Shown piece after piece: positions 8,354 through 18,127 of a stretch of DNA of 64,000 nt. Source of the DNA: Massilia sp. Root418 (GTDB lineage Bacteria; Pseudomonadota; Gammaproteobacteria; Burkholderiales; Burkholderiaceae_D); contig NZ_LMEC01000021.1 in the NCBI RefSeq assembly GCF_001425265.1, positions 496,001 to 560,000 of the forward strand. Reading direction: 5' to 3'. Below the pieces are notes generated by a model. That model was not told the origin of the DNA. It ran no database searches and saw nothing but the letters and a program-made list of their open reading frames with translations. Position 1 is the first letter of the stretch. Every line of letters starts with the position of its first letter. The translations under genes and the position numbers were made by a program.

Positions 8354-11095
8354 TTATTCTAATATTTCCTTCCATAACTGGATAACATGCGCCGCATGGC
8401 CGGCCACCCGCGCCGGGTCCACGCGGGCATTTTCCTGGCCCTGCAAACGCATCTGGTGCTGCAATTTGCGGAAAGCGCGGTAGGCGTCGGCCACGCTGGC
8501 CGCCAAAGCCGGGTCGATCAAGCCGAGCTCACCGCACATTTTCAGTAAGGCAATATTACCCACATTTCCCGTCAGTTGGGAATAGGTGGCTGCGTGCTGC
8601 AGCACCAGATATTGGACGATGAATTCGATGTCGATCATGCCGCCGGCGTCCTGTTTTAAATCGAACAGTTCCGAGCGGTTGGGGCGGGCGTCGGCCATCT
8701 TCTTGCGCATGGCGTGCACTTCGCGTTTCAATTCGCCGTCCAGCGGCCGTGCGCGCCGCAATACCTGGCAGCGGATCTGCTCGAAGCGCTGGCCGATTTC
8801 CGCGTCGCCGGCGCAGAAGCGGGCCCGGGTCAGGGCCTGGTGCTCCCAGATCCAGGCCGAATTGTGCTGGTAGCGTTCAAAGGCTTGCACGCTGGACACC
8901 AGCATGCCGCTGGCGCCGTCCGGCCGCAGCGCGATGTCGACGTCGAACAGCTGGCCGGCCGAGGTGTGCGAGGTCATCCAGGTGATGAAGCGCTGCGCCA
9001 GCTTGGCGTACTGGGCCGGGGCATCCTGGTCCTCGTCGTCGAACAGGAAGATCACGTCCAGGTCGGAGATGTAGCCCAGTTCCTTGCCACCCAGCTTGCC
9101 GTACGCAATGACGGCGAAGCGCGGCACCTCGCGGTGGCGGGTGGCCACGGTCTGCCACACCGCCTGCACGGTGGCGGCCACGATCACGTCGGCCAGCGCC
9201 GACAGGTGGTCGGCCAGCTTTTCCACGGTCAGGTCGCCGGCCAGGTCCTGCGCCAGCAGGTGGAACAGCTGGGCGTGGTGGACTTCGCGCAGGATGTCCA
9301 TCTGGCGTTCGGTATCGCCGGCTGCGGCGGCCAGCTGGCCGTCCAGCTCGGCGGCCAGGGCGGCCGCGTCGAACACGGCGTTGCGGATACGGTCGTCGAG
9401 CAGCTCGTCCAGCAGGATGGGGTGCTTGGTGAGGAATTTGGCGGCCCAGCCGCTGGCGTGCATCATGCGGATCACGCGTTCCAGCGTGTGCGGGTACTCG
9501 GTCAGCAGGGACAGGTAGGCCGAGCGGCGCGCGATGGCTTCCAGGAAGTCGAGCAGGCTGCCCAGGGTCACCAGCTGGCTGCCGATGCTGGACTGCTCTG
9601 CGGTGCGGGCGATCAGCGGCAGCGCCGCGTTCACCAGCGACACCAGGCGGTTGCGGCTGGCTTCCGGCAGCGATTGCAGGCGCGGCGCCTGCCAGGTGGC
9701 CACCAGGCGCTGGGCGGCGCCGGCCGGGTCGTCGTAGCCCAGCGCGGCGAAGCGCGCCTGGATCGCTTCCAGGTTGTCCGGGTCGGCGCATTCGTTGCTG
9801 GTGGCGGGGTCGATGTCGGCATCTTGGGCGCCGTTCTGCGCTTTTTCGGCGAACATGGCGTCGAACTGCTCGGCCACGAAGCTGCGGTGGGCCTCGATGC
9901 GCGCCAGCAGGGTGGCCACGTCCGGCAGGCCCATCATCTGCGCCACGATCAACTGGTCGGCCTCGTTGGGCGGCAGGGTGTGGGTCTGGGCGTCGTCCAG
10001 GTACTGCAGGCGGTGCTCCAGGTTGCGCAGGAAGGTGTAGGAAGCGAGCAGTTGCAGCACGATGTCGTTGGTCAGCAAGCCCTTTTCGGGCAGGATGCGC
10101 AGGGTGGTGCGGGTGGAACGGTCGCGCAGGGCGGCGTCGCGCCCGCCGCGTATCAGCTGGAACACCTGGGCCAGGAATTCGATCTCGCGGATGCCGCCGC
10201 GTCCCAGCTTGACGTTGTTGCTGCGGTCCGGGTGCAGCCGTTCCTGGCGGTTGACCTCGGCGCGGATCTGGGCGTGCATATTGCGGATGGCTTCGATCAC
10301 GCCGAAGTCCAGGTAGCGGCGGAACACGAAGGGGCGCACGATGGCGTCCAGCGCGGCAATGTCGGCCGGCTTGCCGGTGACGGCGCGCGCCTTGACCCAG
10401 GCGTAGCGTTCCCATTCGCGGCCCTGCACGATCAGGTACTGCTCCACCATGCTGAGGCTGGCGGCCAGCGGGCCGGAGCCGCCGTTCGGGCGCAGCGCCA
10501 TGTCGACCCGGAAGGTGTAGCCGTCCTCGGTGATCTCGGCCAGCGCGGCAATGAGCTTCTTGCCCAGGCGGACGAAGAATTCGTGGTTGGACAGGGTGCG
10601 CTGGCCGGGGCCGGCCGCGGTGTCGCCGTCTTCCGGGTAGACGAAGATCAGGTCGATGTCGGACGACACGTTGAGCTCGCCGCCGCCCTGTTTGCCCATG
10701 GCCAGCACCATCAGTTCCTGGGTCTCGCCGCTGTCGTGGCCGACGGGCTGGCCGTGCAGGGCCACCATGTCCGCGTGCAGGGCCGCCGTGTGCTGCTGGA
10801 TGGCGAAGTCGGCAAAGCGGGTCATGGCGGTGACCACTTCGTGCAGGTCGGCGCGGCCGGCCAGGTCGCGCTGGATCAGGCTGCACACCAGCAGGTTGCG
10901 CAGGCGCCGCATGGCGCGCGGCAGCGGCAGCGGCTCGCCTTGTCCCGTGTCGGCTTCGCGCGCCAGCGCCTCGGCAAAATCGAGGTCGGCAACTGACGTG
11001 CGCGCCAGCGCATCCACCCTGGCGGCGCGGCCCGGATCGGCGCCGACCCAGCGCTGGTAATAACGGGAGGCGGAGGTCAGGGCGGGTGCGGTCAT
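8354..11095 (-). CDS. glnE: Bifunctional glutamine synthetase adenylyltransferase / adenylyl-removing enzyme
   Basis: A 913-residue regulator of nitrogen assimilation that adenylylates or deadenylylates glutamine synthetase in response to PII and glutamine. Two nucleotidyltransferase domains are visible: the N-terminal deadenylylase with GKQGGGELNVSSDIDLIFVY (about 134-153) and the C-terminal adenylylase with GKLGGKELGYISDLDVIFLF (about 666-685), each with the two metal-binding Asp. Each is followed by a helical domain; the GGIREIEF and GGMIDIEF segments are conserved in the family. Length is near the usual 930-950. A large plus-strand frame covering it is a shadow. Confidence 0.96.
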   Translation of the reverse strand: MTAPALTSASRYYQRWVGADPGRAARVDALARTSVADLDFAEALAREADTGQGEPLPLPRAMRRLRNLLVCSLIQRDLAGRADLHEVVTAMTRFADFAIQQHTAALHADMVALHGQPVGHDSGETQELMVLAMGKQGGGELNVSSDIDLIFVYPEDGDTAAGPGQRTLSNHEFFVRLGKKLIAALAEITEDGYTFRVDMALRPNGGSGPLAASLSMVEQYLIVQGREWERYAWVKARAVTGKPADIAALDAIVRPFVFRRYLDFGVIEAIRNMHAQIRAEVNRQERLHPDRSNNVKLGRGGIREIEFLAQVFQLIRGGRDAALRDRSTRTTLRILPEKGLLTNDIVLQLLASYTFLRNLEHRLQYLDDAQTHTLPPNEADQLIVAQMMGLPDVATLLARIEAHRSFVAEQFDAMFAEKAQNGAQDADIDPATSNECADPDNLEAIQARFAALGYDDPAGAAQRLVATWQAPRLQSLPEASRNRLVSLVNAALPLIARTAEQSSIGSQLVTLGSLLDFLEAIARRSAYLSLLTEYPHTLERVIRMMHASGWAAKFLTKHPILLDELLDDRIRNAVFDAAALAAELDGQLAAAAGDTERQMDILREVHHAQLFHLLAQDLAGDLTVEKLADHLSALADVIVAATVQAVWQTVATRHREVPRFAVIAYGKLGGKELGYISDLDVIFLFDDEDQDAPAQYAKLAQRFITWMTSHTSAGQLFDVDIALRPDGASGMLVSSVQAFERYQHNSAWIWEHQALTRARFCAGDAEIGQRFEQIRCQVLRRARPLDGELKREVHAMRKKMADARPNRSELFDLKQDAGGMIDIEFIVQYLVLQHAATYSQLTGNVGNIALLKMCGELGLIDPALAASVADAYRAFRKLQHQMRLQGQENARVDPARVAGHAAHVIQLWKEILE

Positions 11096-11241
11096 AGGCG
11101 GTAAGTAACTTAGTGTTGCAACGTAATAAACAGAGCGTGAGGACAGCAGCCTATGCGGTAAAATGACCGGGCAGGCTCCTTTAGGGCTGGAAACGATTTT
11201 AGCGATTTATTTGATGCCGGGCCTGAATTATTAGCTTATTG

Positions 11242-14200
11242 ATGCAAAAACCGCCGGAGGAGACCGTGACAGGCAGCGTGCCCCTGGCCGTGCGCTGGCA
11301 AAGGCTGCGTTCGGCCTATCGCGTCTGCAACCTGGCCACCCACCATGTGCTCGGCTTCACTGTCAAGCTGGCTCTGCTGGTGTACTTTGCCTTCGCCATC
11401 CTGCTGCTGGCGCTGCGCTACCTGGTGCTGCCCCACATCGACCACTACAAGGGCGACATCGAACGCCTGGCCAGCCGCGCGCTGGGCAACCCGGTCACCA
11501 TCGAACGCATCTACGCCTCCTGGTCCGGCCTGAACCCCACCCTGTTCCTGGGCGACGTGGTGCTGCGCGACCCGCAGGGCCGCGAAGTGCTGGCGCTGCC
11601 CAGCGTCTCGGCCACCCTGTCGTGGTGGAGCGTGGCGGCGGCCGACGTGCGCTTCGAATCGCTGGAACTGATACGCCCCAAGCTGGACGTGCGGCGCGAG
11701 GCGGACGGCAAGCTGTACGCGGCCGGCGTGTATATCGACCTGAACCAGAAGGGCGACGGCAAGGGCGCGGACTGGCTGCTGGCCCAGCGCGAGATCGTCA
11801 TCCGCGAAGGCCAGCTGGACTGGACCGACAAGCTGCGCGGCGCGCCCCAGGTGAGCCTGGCCGATATGCGCCTGGTGCTGCGCAACAAGTGGCGCCGCCA
11901 CCAGTTCGGCATGACCGCCACCCCGTCCGCCGAGCTGGGCGGTCCGCTGGACGTGCGCGCCGACTTTATCCATCCGGCGTTCGCCACCCGCAAGTCCGAT
12001 GTGCGCCTGTGGCAGGGCGAGCTGTACGCGGACGTGCGCCAAGCCGACCTGGCCGCCTGGAAGCAGCATCTCAGCTATCCTTTCGACCTGCGTTCCGGCA
12101 TGGGCTCGGTGCGCGCCTGGGTGCGCCTGGACCACGCCAAGCTGGCCGGCTTCACGGCCGACGTGAGCCTGGCCGATGTAACGGCCCAGCTGGGCAAGGA
12201 CTTGCAGCCGCTGGACCTGGTGGACGTGCGCGGCCGCGTCTCGGCGCGCGAGGAAATTCCGGCCGGCCTGCAGAGCGGCCAGCCCGCGTTCGGCGTGTTG
12301 GGCCACAGCGTGACACTAAACAATTTTTCGCTGCGCACGCGTGACGGCCTGGCGCTGCCGCCCACCGAGCTGTCCGAGCGCTACGTGGCGGCCACGGCCA
12401 AGGCGCCGGCGCGCATGGAGCTCCAGGCCAGCGTGCTGGACCTGGAAACCCTGGCTGCGCTGGCCGGCCGCCTGCCGCTCAGCGACAGCCAGCGCGCCAT
12501 GCTGGAAGACGTGGCGCCTACCGGCCGCCTGCGCAATGTGGCCGCGTCCTGGTACGGCAGCTATCCGGCGCTGCTGTCCTACCATGTGAAGGCGCAGCTG
12601 GACGGCCTGGGCCTGCGCCCGCGCCCGGCGCGCCTGCCGCAACCGAAGAACGGCAAGACCCCGGCGGTGCGCGGCATGCCGGCGCTGCCCGGCTTCGAGC
12701 ACCTGAGCGGCACCCTGGAGGCGAGCGAGAAGGGCGGCAATTTCACCCTGGACGCGGACCAGCTGGTGCTGCAGATGCCGGACCATTTCGCCGAGGCCTC
12801 GATGCCATTCGAGAAGCTGCGCGGCCAGATGAGCTGGTCGTTCGAGGGCAGCGAAAGCAAAGAGCGCGGCGGCGAGCGCGGCGGCGAGCAGCTCAGGGTC
12901 GAACTGCAGAACCTGGAATTCACGCAGCAGGGCCTGACGGGCTCGCTGTCCGGCAGCCACGTGGTGCCGCTGGACGGCAAGAGCGCCGGCGTGGCCGATT
13001 TCACCGGCAAGCTGAGCGGCTTCGACCTGAAAAAGATCGGCCGCTACCTGCCGCTGCAAACCCCGGAGCACCTGCACCGCTGGCTGACCGGCGCGCTGGA
13101 GGACGGCATGGCCGACGACGTGACCCTGCGCCTGCGCGGCGACCTGGCGCACTTCCCCTTCAGGAGCAGCGGCGCGGTGCCCACCGCCGCCGAGCGCGCC
13201 AAGGGCGAGTTCCGCGTGGCCGGGCGCCTGACGAACGGCAAGCTCAACTATGACCCCGGCGTCTACGCCAAGGACGGCAAGTCGCCGTTGTGGCCGCAGG
13301 CCGAGAAGATCAAGGGCGGCTTCGTGTTCGAGGGCACGCGCATGGAAATCCGCGGCGATACGGCCACCACCGGCGGCGTGGCGCTAAGCGGCGTGAAAGC
13401 CGTGATTGCCGACCTGTCATCGCACGACAGCGTGCTGGAGATCGACGGCAACGCGGCCGGCCCGATGCAGGAGTTCCTGCACTACGTGGCGGCCAGTCCG
13501 GTGCTGGAATGGATCGGCCACTTCACCGATGAGACGCAAGCGAGCGGCAATGCGAAACTGGCACTCAAGCTGCAGCTGCCGCTGAATCACATGCACGACG
13601 CGAAAGTGCAGGGCGCGCTGCAGCTGGGCGGCAACGACATCGTGCTGTGGCACGACATGCCGGTGGTGGCCGGCTCCACCGGCAAGATCGAATTCAATGA
13701 AAAAGGCGTCAACCTGAACAACCTGGCGGGCAGCTTCATCGGCGGCCCGGTGGCCATTACCGGCGGCAGCCAGCGCGACGGCAGCATCCAGGTGCGCCTG
13801 GGCGGCACCGTCACGGCGGACGGCTTGCGCAAGACCTGGCCGTCGCCGCAGATGCAGCGCGTGGCCAGCCACTTCAGCGGCGGCACGCGCTATACCGGCC
13901 TGGTGGTGGCGCGCGACCATCATTACTCGGTGACGGTTGATTCCACCTTGGCCGGCCTGGGCCTGGACTTCCCGGCGCCGCTGGCCAAGGGCGCGGCGGA
14001 CACGCTGCCGCTGCATTTCGTGCTGAACGGCGCGGCCGCCAACGAGGCCGGCCTGATGCGCGACGAGATCCGCGTGGCGCTGGGCGCCGGCATGTCGGCT
14101 GCCTACCAGCGGCAGCGCCAGGGCAAGGAGCCGTGGAAACTGGTGCGCGGCGGCATCGGCGTGAATGTGCCGGCACCGGAACCGGACAGCGGCATGATGA

Positions 14201-15468
14201 TGCAGGCCAACGTGAAATCGCTGAACGTGGACCAGTGGCTGGCGCTGGGCGACGCCATCGTGGGCAAGGACACGCCAGCGAGCGCTGCCGGCGCCGCCGG
14301 CGTGCCAGCAGCCGGCGGCGGCGTCGACGTGGCGCAGTACGTGGTGGCCGACACCATGGCCGCGCGGGCCGGCGAGCTGGTGATCGGCGAGCGCAAGCTG
14401 GACAACGTGGTGGTGGGCGTGAGCCATCAGAAGAACGTCTGGCAGGCCAATATCGATTCGCGCCAGGTGAATGGCTACGTCACCTGGAACGAGTCGCCCA
14501 CCGGGCAGGGCGTGGGCAAGGTGACGGCGCGCCTGTCCTCGCTCATCATTCCGGAATCGCAGGCCAACGAAGTCAAGGATCTGCTGGAAAACAAGGCGAC
14601 CCAGCCCGCCATCCCTGCGCTGGACGTGGTGGCCGAGCGCTTCGAACTGTTCAACAAGCCGCTGGGCCGGCTGGAACTGCAGGCGCACAACGCCCTGATC
14701 GCCGCTGCGCGCGAGTGGCGCGTGTCCAAGCTGTCGCTGGCCAATGCGGACGGCGAGCTGAACGGCACCGGGCGCTGGGTGGTCAAGGACGGGCAGCCGC
14801 AGACCAGCCTGAATTTCGACCTGGAGATCGCCAACGCCGGCAGGCTGCTGGACCGCTTCGGCTTTGCCGACACCCTGCGCAACGGCAAGGGCAAGCTCAG
14901 CGGCGACATTTCCTGGAAGGGCTTGCCGTACGCGCTGGACATCCCCAGCCTGTCTGGCCAGATCAGCATGAACGTGGAAAAAGGCCAGTTCCTCAAGCAG
15001 GACCCCGGCGCGGCCAAGCTGCTGGGCGTGCTCAGCCTGCAGGCGCTGCCGCGCATGCTCAAGCTGGACTTCCACGACGTGTTTTCGGAAGGGCTGGCGT
15101 TCGACGGCATCAGCGCCAACGCCGCCATCAACCGCGGTATCGTGAAGACCGATAACTTGAAAATGCACGGCGTGGCCGCTACTGTACTGATGGACGGCAC
15201 GGTGGATATCGCCAACGAATCGACCAATCTGCGCGTGGTGGTGATGCCGGAGGTTAATCTCGGCACGGCGCCGCTGGTGTACGCGCTGGCGGTCAACCCC
15301 GTCATCGGCCTGGGCAGCTACCTGGCCCAGCTGTTCCTGGCGCAGCCGATGATGCGGGCGCTGACATATGAAATGCAAGTGACGGGGCCATGGAAGGCGC
15401 CCGTCATCACCAAGCTGGACTCGGCGCGCGCCGAGGCGGCCAAGGATGCCGCCAAGGCCAAACAATAA
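11242..15468 (+). CDS. yhdP: YhdP family envelope protein (AsmA-like lipid-transport family)
   Basis: About 1408 residues, matching the size of YhdP/TamB-type bridge proteins that span the periplasm and help move phospholipid to the outer membrane. One membrane helix lies near the N-terminus (about 38-62, LALLVYFAFAILLLALRYLVL). Long beta-rich AsmA-like repeats follow, and the C-terminus (about 1290-1390) has the conserved GTVDIANESTNLRVVVMPEVNLG and PVIGLGSYLAQLFLAQP. Start choice: ATG 11242 is kept; GTG at 11266 has GGAGG close by but the spacing is very short. It is 10 bp from the nitrilase-family gene and heads the block that includes tldD, as in many proteobacteria. Confidence 0.93.
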   Translation: MQKPPEETVTGSVPLAVRWQRLRSAYRVCNLATHHVLGFTVKLALLVYFAFAILLLALRYLVLPHIDHYKGDIERLASRALGNPVTIERIYASWSGLNPTLFLGDVVLRDPQGREVLALPSVSATLSWWSVAAADVRFESLELIRPKLDVRREADGKLYAAGVYIDLNQKGDGKGADWLLAQREIVIREGQLDWTDKLRGAPQVSLADMRLVLRNKWRRHQFGMTATPSAELGGPLDVRADFIHPAFATRKSDVRLWQGELYADVRQADLAAWKQHLSYPFDLRSGMGSVRAWVRLDHAKLAGFTADVSLADVTAQLGKDLQPLDLVDVRGRVSAREEIPAGLQSGQPAFGVLGHSVTLNNFSLRTRDGLALPPTELSERYVAATAKAPARMELQASVLDLETLAALAGRLPLSDSQRAMLEDVAPTGRLRNVAASWYGSYPALLSYHVKAQLDGLGLRPRPARLPQPKNGKTPAVRGMPALPGFEHLSGTLEASEKGGNFTLDADQLVLQMPDHFAEASMPFEKLRGQMSWSFEGSESKERGGERGGEQLRVELQNLEFTQQGLTGSLSGSHVVPLDGKSAGVADFTGKLSGFDLKKIGRYLPLQTPEHLHRWLTGALEDGMADDVTLRLRGDLAHFPFRSSGAVPTAAERAKGEFRVAGRLTNGKLNYDPGVYAKDGKSPLWPQAEKIKGGFVFEGTRMEIRGDTATTGGVALSGVKAVIADLSSHDSVLEIDGNAAGPMQEFLHYVAASPVLEWIGHFTDETQASGNAKLALKLQLPLNHMHDAKVQGALQLGGNDIVLWHDMPVVAGSTGKIEFNEKGVNLNNLAGSFIGGPVAITGGSQRDGSIQVRLGGTVTADGLRKTWPSPQMQRVASHFSGGTRYTGLVVARDHHYSVTVDSTLAGLGLDFPAPLAKGAADTLPLHFVLNGAAANEAGLMRDEIRVALGAGMSAAYQRQRQGKEPWKLVRGGIGVNVPAPEPDSGMMMQANVKSLNVDQWLALGDAIVGKDTPASAAGAAGVPAAGGGVDVAQYVVADTMAARAGELVIGERKLDNVVVGVSHQKNVWQANIDSRQVNGYVTWNESPTGQGVGKVTARLSSLIIPESQANEVKDLLENKATQPAIPALDVVAERFELFNKPLGRLELQAHNALIAAAREWRVSKLSLANADGELNGTGRWVVKDGQPQTSLNFDLEIANAGRLLDRFGFADTLRNGKGKLSGDISWKGLPYALDIPSLSGQISMNVEKGQFLKQDPGAAKLLGVLSLQALPRMLKLDFHDVFSEGLAFDGISANAAINRGIVKTDNLKMHGVAATVLMDGTVDIANESTNLRVVVMPEVNLGTAPLVYALAVNPVIGLGSYLAQLFLAQPMMRALTYEMQVTGPWKAPVITKLDSARAEAAKDAAKAKQ

Positions 15469-15478
15469 GGATTCCACC

Positions 15479-16276
15479 ATGAACACTGTCGCAGCGATAC
15501 AGATGATCTCCTCGCCCTCGGTGGGCGAAAACCTGGCCACCGCGCGGCGCCTGATCGCGCAGGCGGCCGATACCGGCGCCAAGCTGGTGCTGCTGCCCGA
15601 ATACTGGGCCATCATGGGCTTGAGCGAGAACGACAAGGTGGCCGTGGCCGAACCGCTGGGCAAGGGCCAGATCCAGGACTTCATGAGCGAGATGGCGCGC
15701 CAGCACAGCATCTGGCTGCTGGGCGGCACCTTGCCGCTGGCGTCGGATGACCCGGCCAGGGTGGTCAACACCACCCTGGTGTACGACGACCAGGGCCGCC
15801 ACGTAGGCCGCTACGACAAGATTCACCTGTTCGGTTTCACCAAGGGCACGGAATCCTACGACGAGGCGCGCACCATCGTGCCCGGCAGCAGCGTCGGCAC
15901 GGTGGACACGCCGGTGGGCAAGGTCGGCATGTCGGTCTGCTACGACCTGCGCTTCCCCGAGCTGTTCCGCGCCATGGGGCCGGTGTCGCTGATCGTGGTG
16001 CCGGCGGCGTTCACCTACACCACCGGCCAGGCGCACTGGGAAATCCTGCTGCGCGCGCGCGCCATTGAAAACCAGTGCTATGTGCTGGCGGCGGCGCAGG
16101 GCGGCACGCACCAGAACGGCCGCCGCACTTGGGGGCACAGCATGCTGGTCGATCCCTGGGGCGCGGTGAAAACGGTGCTGGCCGAGGGCGAGGGCGTGGT
16201 GCACGGCGAGGTCGATGCCGTGTTCATGGGCAGCGTGCGGGAGAGCTTGCCGGCGCTGAAGCATCGCACCATGTGA
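15479..16276 (+). CDS. Carbon-nitrogen hydrolase, nitrilase superfamily (Nit1/Nit2-like)
   Basis: 265 residues with the complete nitrilase triad: Glu41 in LVLLPEYWA, Lys114 in GRYDKIHLFGF and Cys154 in SVCYDLRFPELFR. The Cys context and KGTESYDEA fit the Nit1/Nit2-type omega-amidase or deaminated-glutathione amidase branch, which repairs or removes alpha-keto amides; the exact substrate is inference. The start is the ATG at 15479 with AAGGATT about seven bases upstream; an in-frame extension back to 15446 overlaps yhdP and is not needed. It sits between yhdP and tldD in a conserved order. Confidence 0.92.
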   Translation: MNTVAAIQMISSPSVGENLATARRLIAQAADTGAKLVLLPEYWAIMGLSENDKVAVAEPLGKGQIQDFMSEMARQHSIWLLGGTLPLASDDPARVVNTTLVYDDQGRHVGRYDKIHLFGFTKGTESYDEARTIVPGSSVGTVDTPVGKVGMSVCYDLRFPELFRAMGPVSLIVVPAAFTYTTGQAHWEILLRARAIENQCYVLAAAQGGTHQNGRRTWGHSMLVDPWGAVKTVLAEGEGVVHGEVDAVFMGSVRESLPALKHRTM

Positions 16277-16297
16277 GGAGGCGGCAGCGCGTCCGGT

Positions 16298-16331
16298 GGC
16301 GGATTACGCGCTGCGCGCTAATCCGCCCTAC
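16298..16331. repeat. Palindromic REP-like element, copy 3
   Basis: GGCGGATTACGCG / CGCTAATCCGCC inverted arms followed by CTAC. This variant has GGATTA in place of GGGTTA. It fills the gap between the nitrilase-family gene and tldD. Confidence 0.7.
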
Positions 16332-16372
16332 AATGGCAGCATATTTGCGACATATTTTATTAGGCATACACC

Positions 16373-17833
16373 ATGATCCCATTCGAACCCAATCTGTCCA
16401 CCCTGGCCGTCGCGCGCGATCTGTTGCTGACGCCGTTCGGCCTGGATGAAGCGAAGCTGCTCAAAACGCTGGGCAGCATGTTTACCCACAAGGTCGATTA
16501 TGCCGACCTGTATTTCCAGTTCACCAAGAACGAGGGCTGGAGCCTGGAAGAGGGCATCGTCAAGACCGGCAGCTTCTCGATCGACCAGGGCGTGGGCGTG
16601 CGCGCCATCTCCGGCGACAAGACCGCCTTTGCCTACTCGGACGACATTTCCGAACGCGCGCTGATGGAAGCGGCGGCGGCAACCCGCACCATCGGCCGCG
16701 CCGGCGCCGGCAAGGTCAAGGTGGCCAGCGGCATGCAGCAGGTGGGCGGCCGCTCGCTGTACCTGCCGCATGATCCGCTGACCTCGCTGGACGCGACCGC
16801 CAAGGTCAAGCTGCTGGAGCGCCTGGAGAAAATGGCGCGCGCCAAGGATCCGCGCGTGGTGCAGGTGATGGCCGGCCTGGCCGGCGAATACGACGTGGTG
16901 CTGGTGGTGCGCAGCGACGGCGTACTGGCGGCCGACATCCGCCCGCTGGTGCGCGTGTCGCTGACCGTGATTGCCGAACAGGACGGCCGCCGCGAGGTGG
17001 GTTCGTCCGGCGGCGGCGGCCGCTACGACTACGCTTACTTCAGCGACGAGCTGCTGGAACAGTACGCGGACGAGGCCGTGAAGTCGGCCATCGTCAACCT
17101 GGACGCGCGCCCGGCGCCGGCCGGTCCGATGACCGTGGTGCTGGGACCGGGCTGGCCCGGCATCCTGCTGCACGAGGCGATAGGCCACGGCCTGGAGGGC
17201 GATTTCAACCGCAAGGGTTCGTCCACCTTCTCGGGCCGCATCGGCGAGCGCGTGGCGGCCAAGGGCGTGACCGTGGTGGACGACGGCACCCTGAAGGACC
17301 GCCGCGGTTCGCTCAACATTGACGACGAGGGCAATCCGAGCCAGTGCACCACGCTGATCGAGGACGGCATCCTGAAGGGCTATATCCAGGACACCATGAA
17401 CGCGCGCCTGATGAAGATGCCGGTGACCGGCAATGCGCGCCGCGAATCGTTCGCCCACCTGCCGATGCCGCGCATGACCAACACCTATATGCTGGGCGGC
17501 GACAAGGACCCGGGCGAGATCCTGGCGTCGGTGAAGAACGGCCTGTACGCGGTGAATTTCGGCGGCGGCCAGGTCGACATCACCAACGGCAAGTTCGTGT
17601 TTTCGGCCAGCGAGGCCTATATGATCGAAGACGGCAAGATCACCTACCCGGTCAAGGGCGCCACGCTGATCGGCAACGGTCCGGACGTGCTGAACCGCGT
17701 GTCCATGATCGGCAACGACATGAAGCTTGATTCGGGCGTGGGCGTGTGCGGCAAGGAAGGCCAGAGCGTGCCGGTGGGCGTGGGCCAGCCCACCTTGCGC
17801 CTGGACGGCGTGACAGTCGGCGGCACGGCCTAG
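16373..17833 (+). CDS. tldD: Metalloprotease TldD
   Basis: A 486-residue zinc metallopeptidase that normally pairs with TldE/PmbA to degrade unfolded or small peptides; in some species it matures ribosomally made peptides. The N-terminal domain (1-235) is the TldD fold. The zinc-binding helix HEAIGHGLEGD (267-277) carries the HExxxH motif, and the conserved SSTFSGRIGERVA and the C-terminal segment ending SVPVGVGQPTLRLDGVTVGGTA complete the family. No tldE is visible in the window, which is usual because it lies elsewhere. A REP-like palindrome lies between it and the gene before it. Confidence 0.95.
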   Translation: MIPFEPNLSTLAVARDLLLTPFGLDEAKLLKTLGSMFTHKVDYADLYFQFTKNEGWSLEEGIVKTGSFSIDQGVGVRAISGDKTAFAYSDDISERALMEAAAATRTIGRAGAGKVKVASGMQQVGGRSLYLPHDPLTSLDATAKVKLLERLEKMARAKDPRVVQVMAGLAGEYDVVLVVRSDGVLAADIRPLVRVSLTVIAEQDGRREVGSSGGGGRYDYAYFSDELLEQYADEAVKSAIVNLDARPAPAGPMTVVLGPGWPGILLHEAIGHGLEGDFNRKGSSTFSGRIGERVAAKGVTVVDDGTLKDRRGSLNIDDEGNPSQCTTLIEDGILKGYIQDTMNARLMKMPVTGNARRESFAHLPMPRMTNTYMLGGDKDPGEILASVKNGLYAVNFGGGQVDITNGKFVFSASEAYMIEDGKITYPVKGATLIGNGPDVLNRVSMIGNDMKLDSGVGVCGKEGQSVPVGVGQPTLRLDGVTVGGTA

Positions 17834-17844
17834 GCCGGCGGTGC

Positions 17845-17880
17845 GGCGGGTTACGGTGCTGCGCACCTAACCCGCCCTAC
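17845..17880. repeat. Palindromic REP-like element, copy 4 (left flank of tandem array)
   Basis: GGCGGGTTACGGTG / CACCTAACCCGCC arms followed by CTAC, starting 11 bp after the tldD stop. Its final CTAC runs into the first 37-bp unit. Confidence 0.75.
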
Positions 17881-18061
17881 GGGCACACGGGGCCGTCACG
17901 ACCGCCATGCCCGTGATCGGCACACGGCCCACCAGGAACCGCCACGCCGATGATCGGCACACGGCCCGCCACGAACCGCCACGCCAATGATCGGCACACG
18001 GCCCGCCACGAACCGCCATGCCCGTGATCGGCACACGGTCCGTCACGAACCGCCACGCCCT
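17877..18061. repeat. Five-unit 37-bp tandem repeat
   Basis: Units start at 17877, 17914, 17951, 17988 and 18025, exactly 37 bp apart, with a partial sixth at 18062. The consensus begins TGATCGGCACACGGCCCGCC and ends with an ACGAACCGCCACGCC-like segment. The first unit and the partial last one read CTACGGGCAC and CGCCCTACGG, blending into the flanking palindromes. There are no unique spacers, so it is not a CRISPR. No start codon with a ribosome binding site supports translation. Confidence 0.85.
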
Positions 18062-18088
18062 TGATCGCCCTACGGTGCGCCATGGACC

Positions 18089-18120
18089 GTAGGGCGGGTT
18101 AGGCGCAGCCGTAACCCGCC
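18089..18120. repeat. Palindromic REP-like element, copy 5 (right flank of tandem array)
   Basis: GTAGGGCGGGTTAGGCGC / GTAACCCGCC arms, inverted relative to copy 4, so the two palindromes bracket the tandem array. It ends about eight bases before the stop codon of the next receptor. Confidence 0.75.
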
Positions 18121-18127
18121 AGCGCCG

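Noticed and set aside
8714..10996. A 760-residue plus-strand frame over glnE
   Set aside because: Mirror of glnE codon bias; no recognisable domain.
17877..18061. CRISPR array
   Set aside because: The 37-bp units are contiguous and have no unique spacers; no cas genes nearby.
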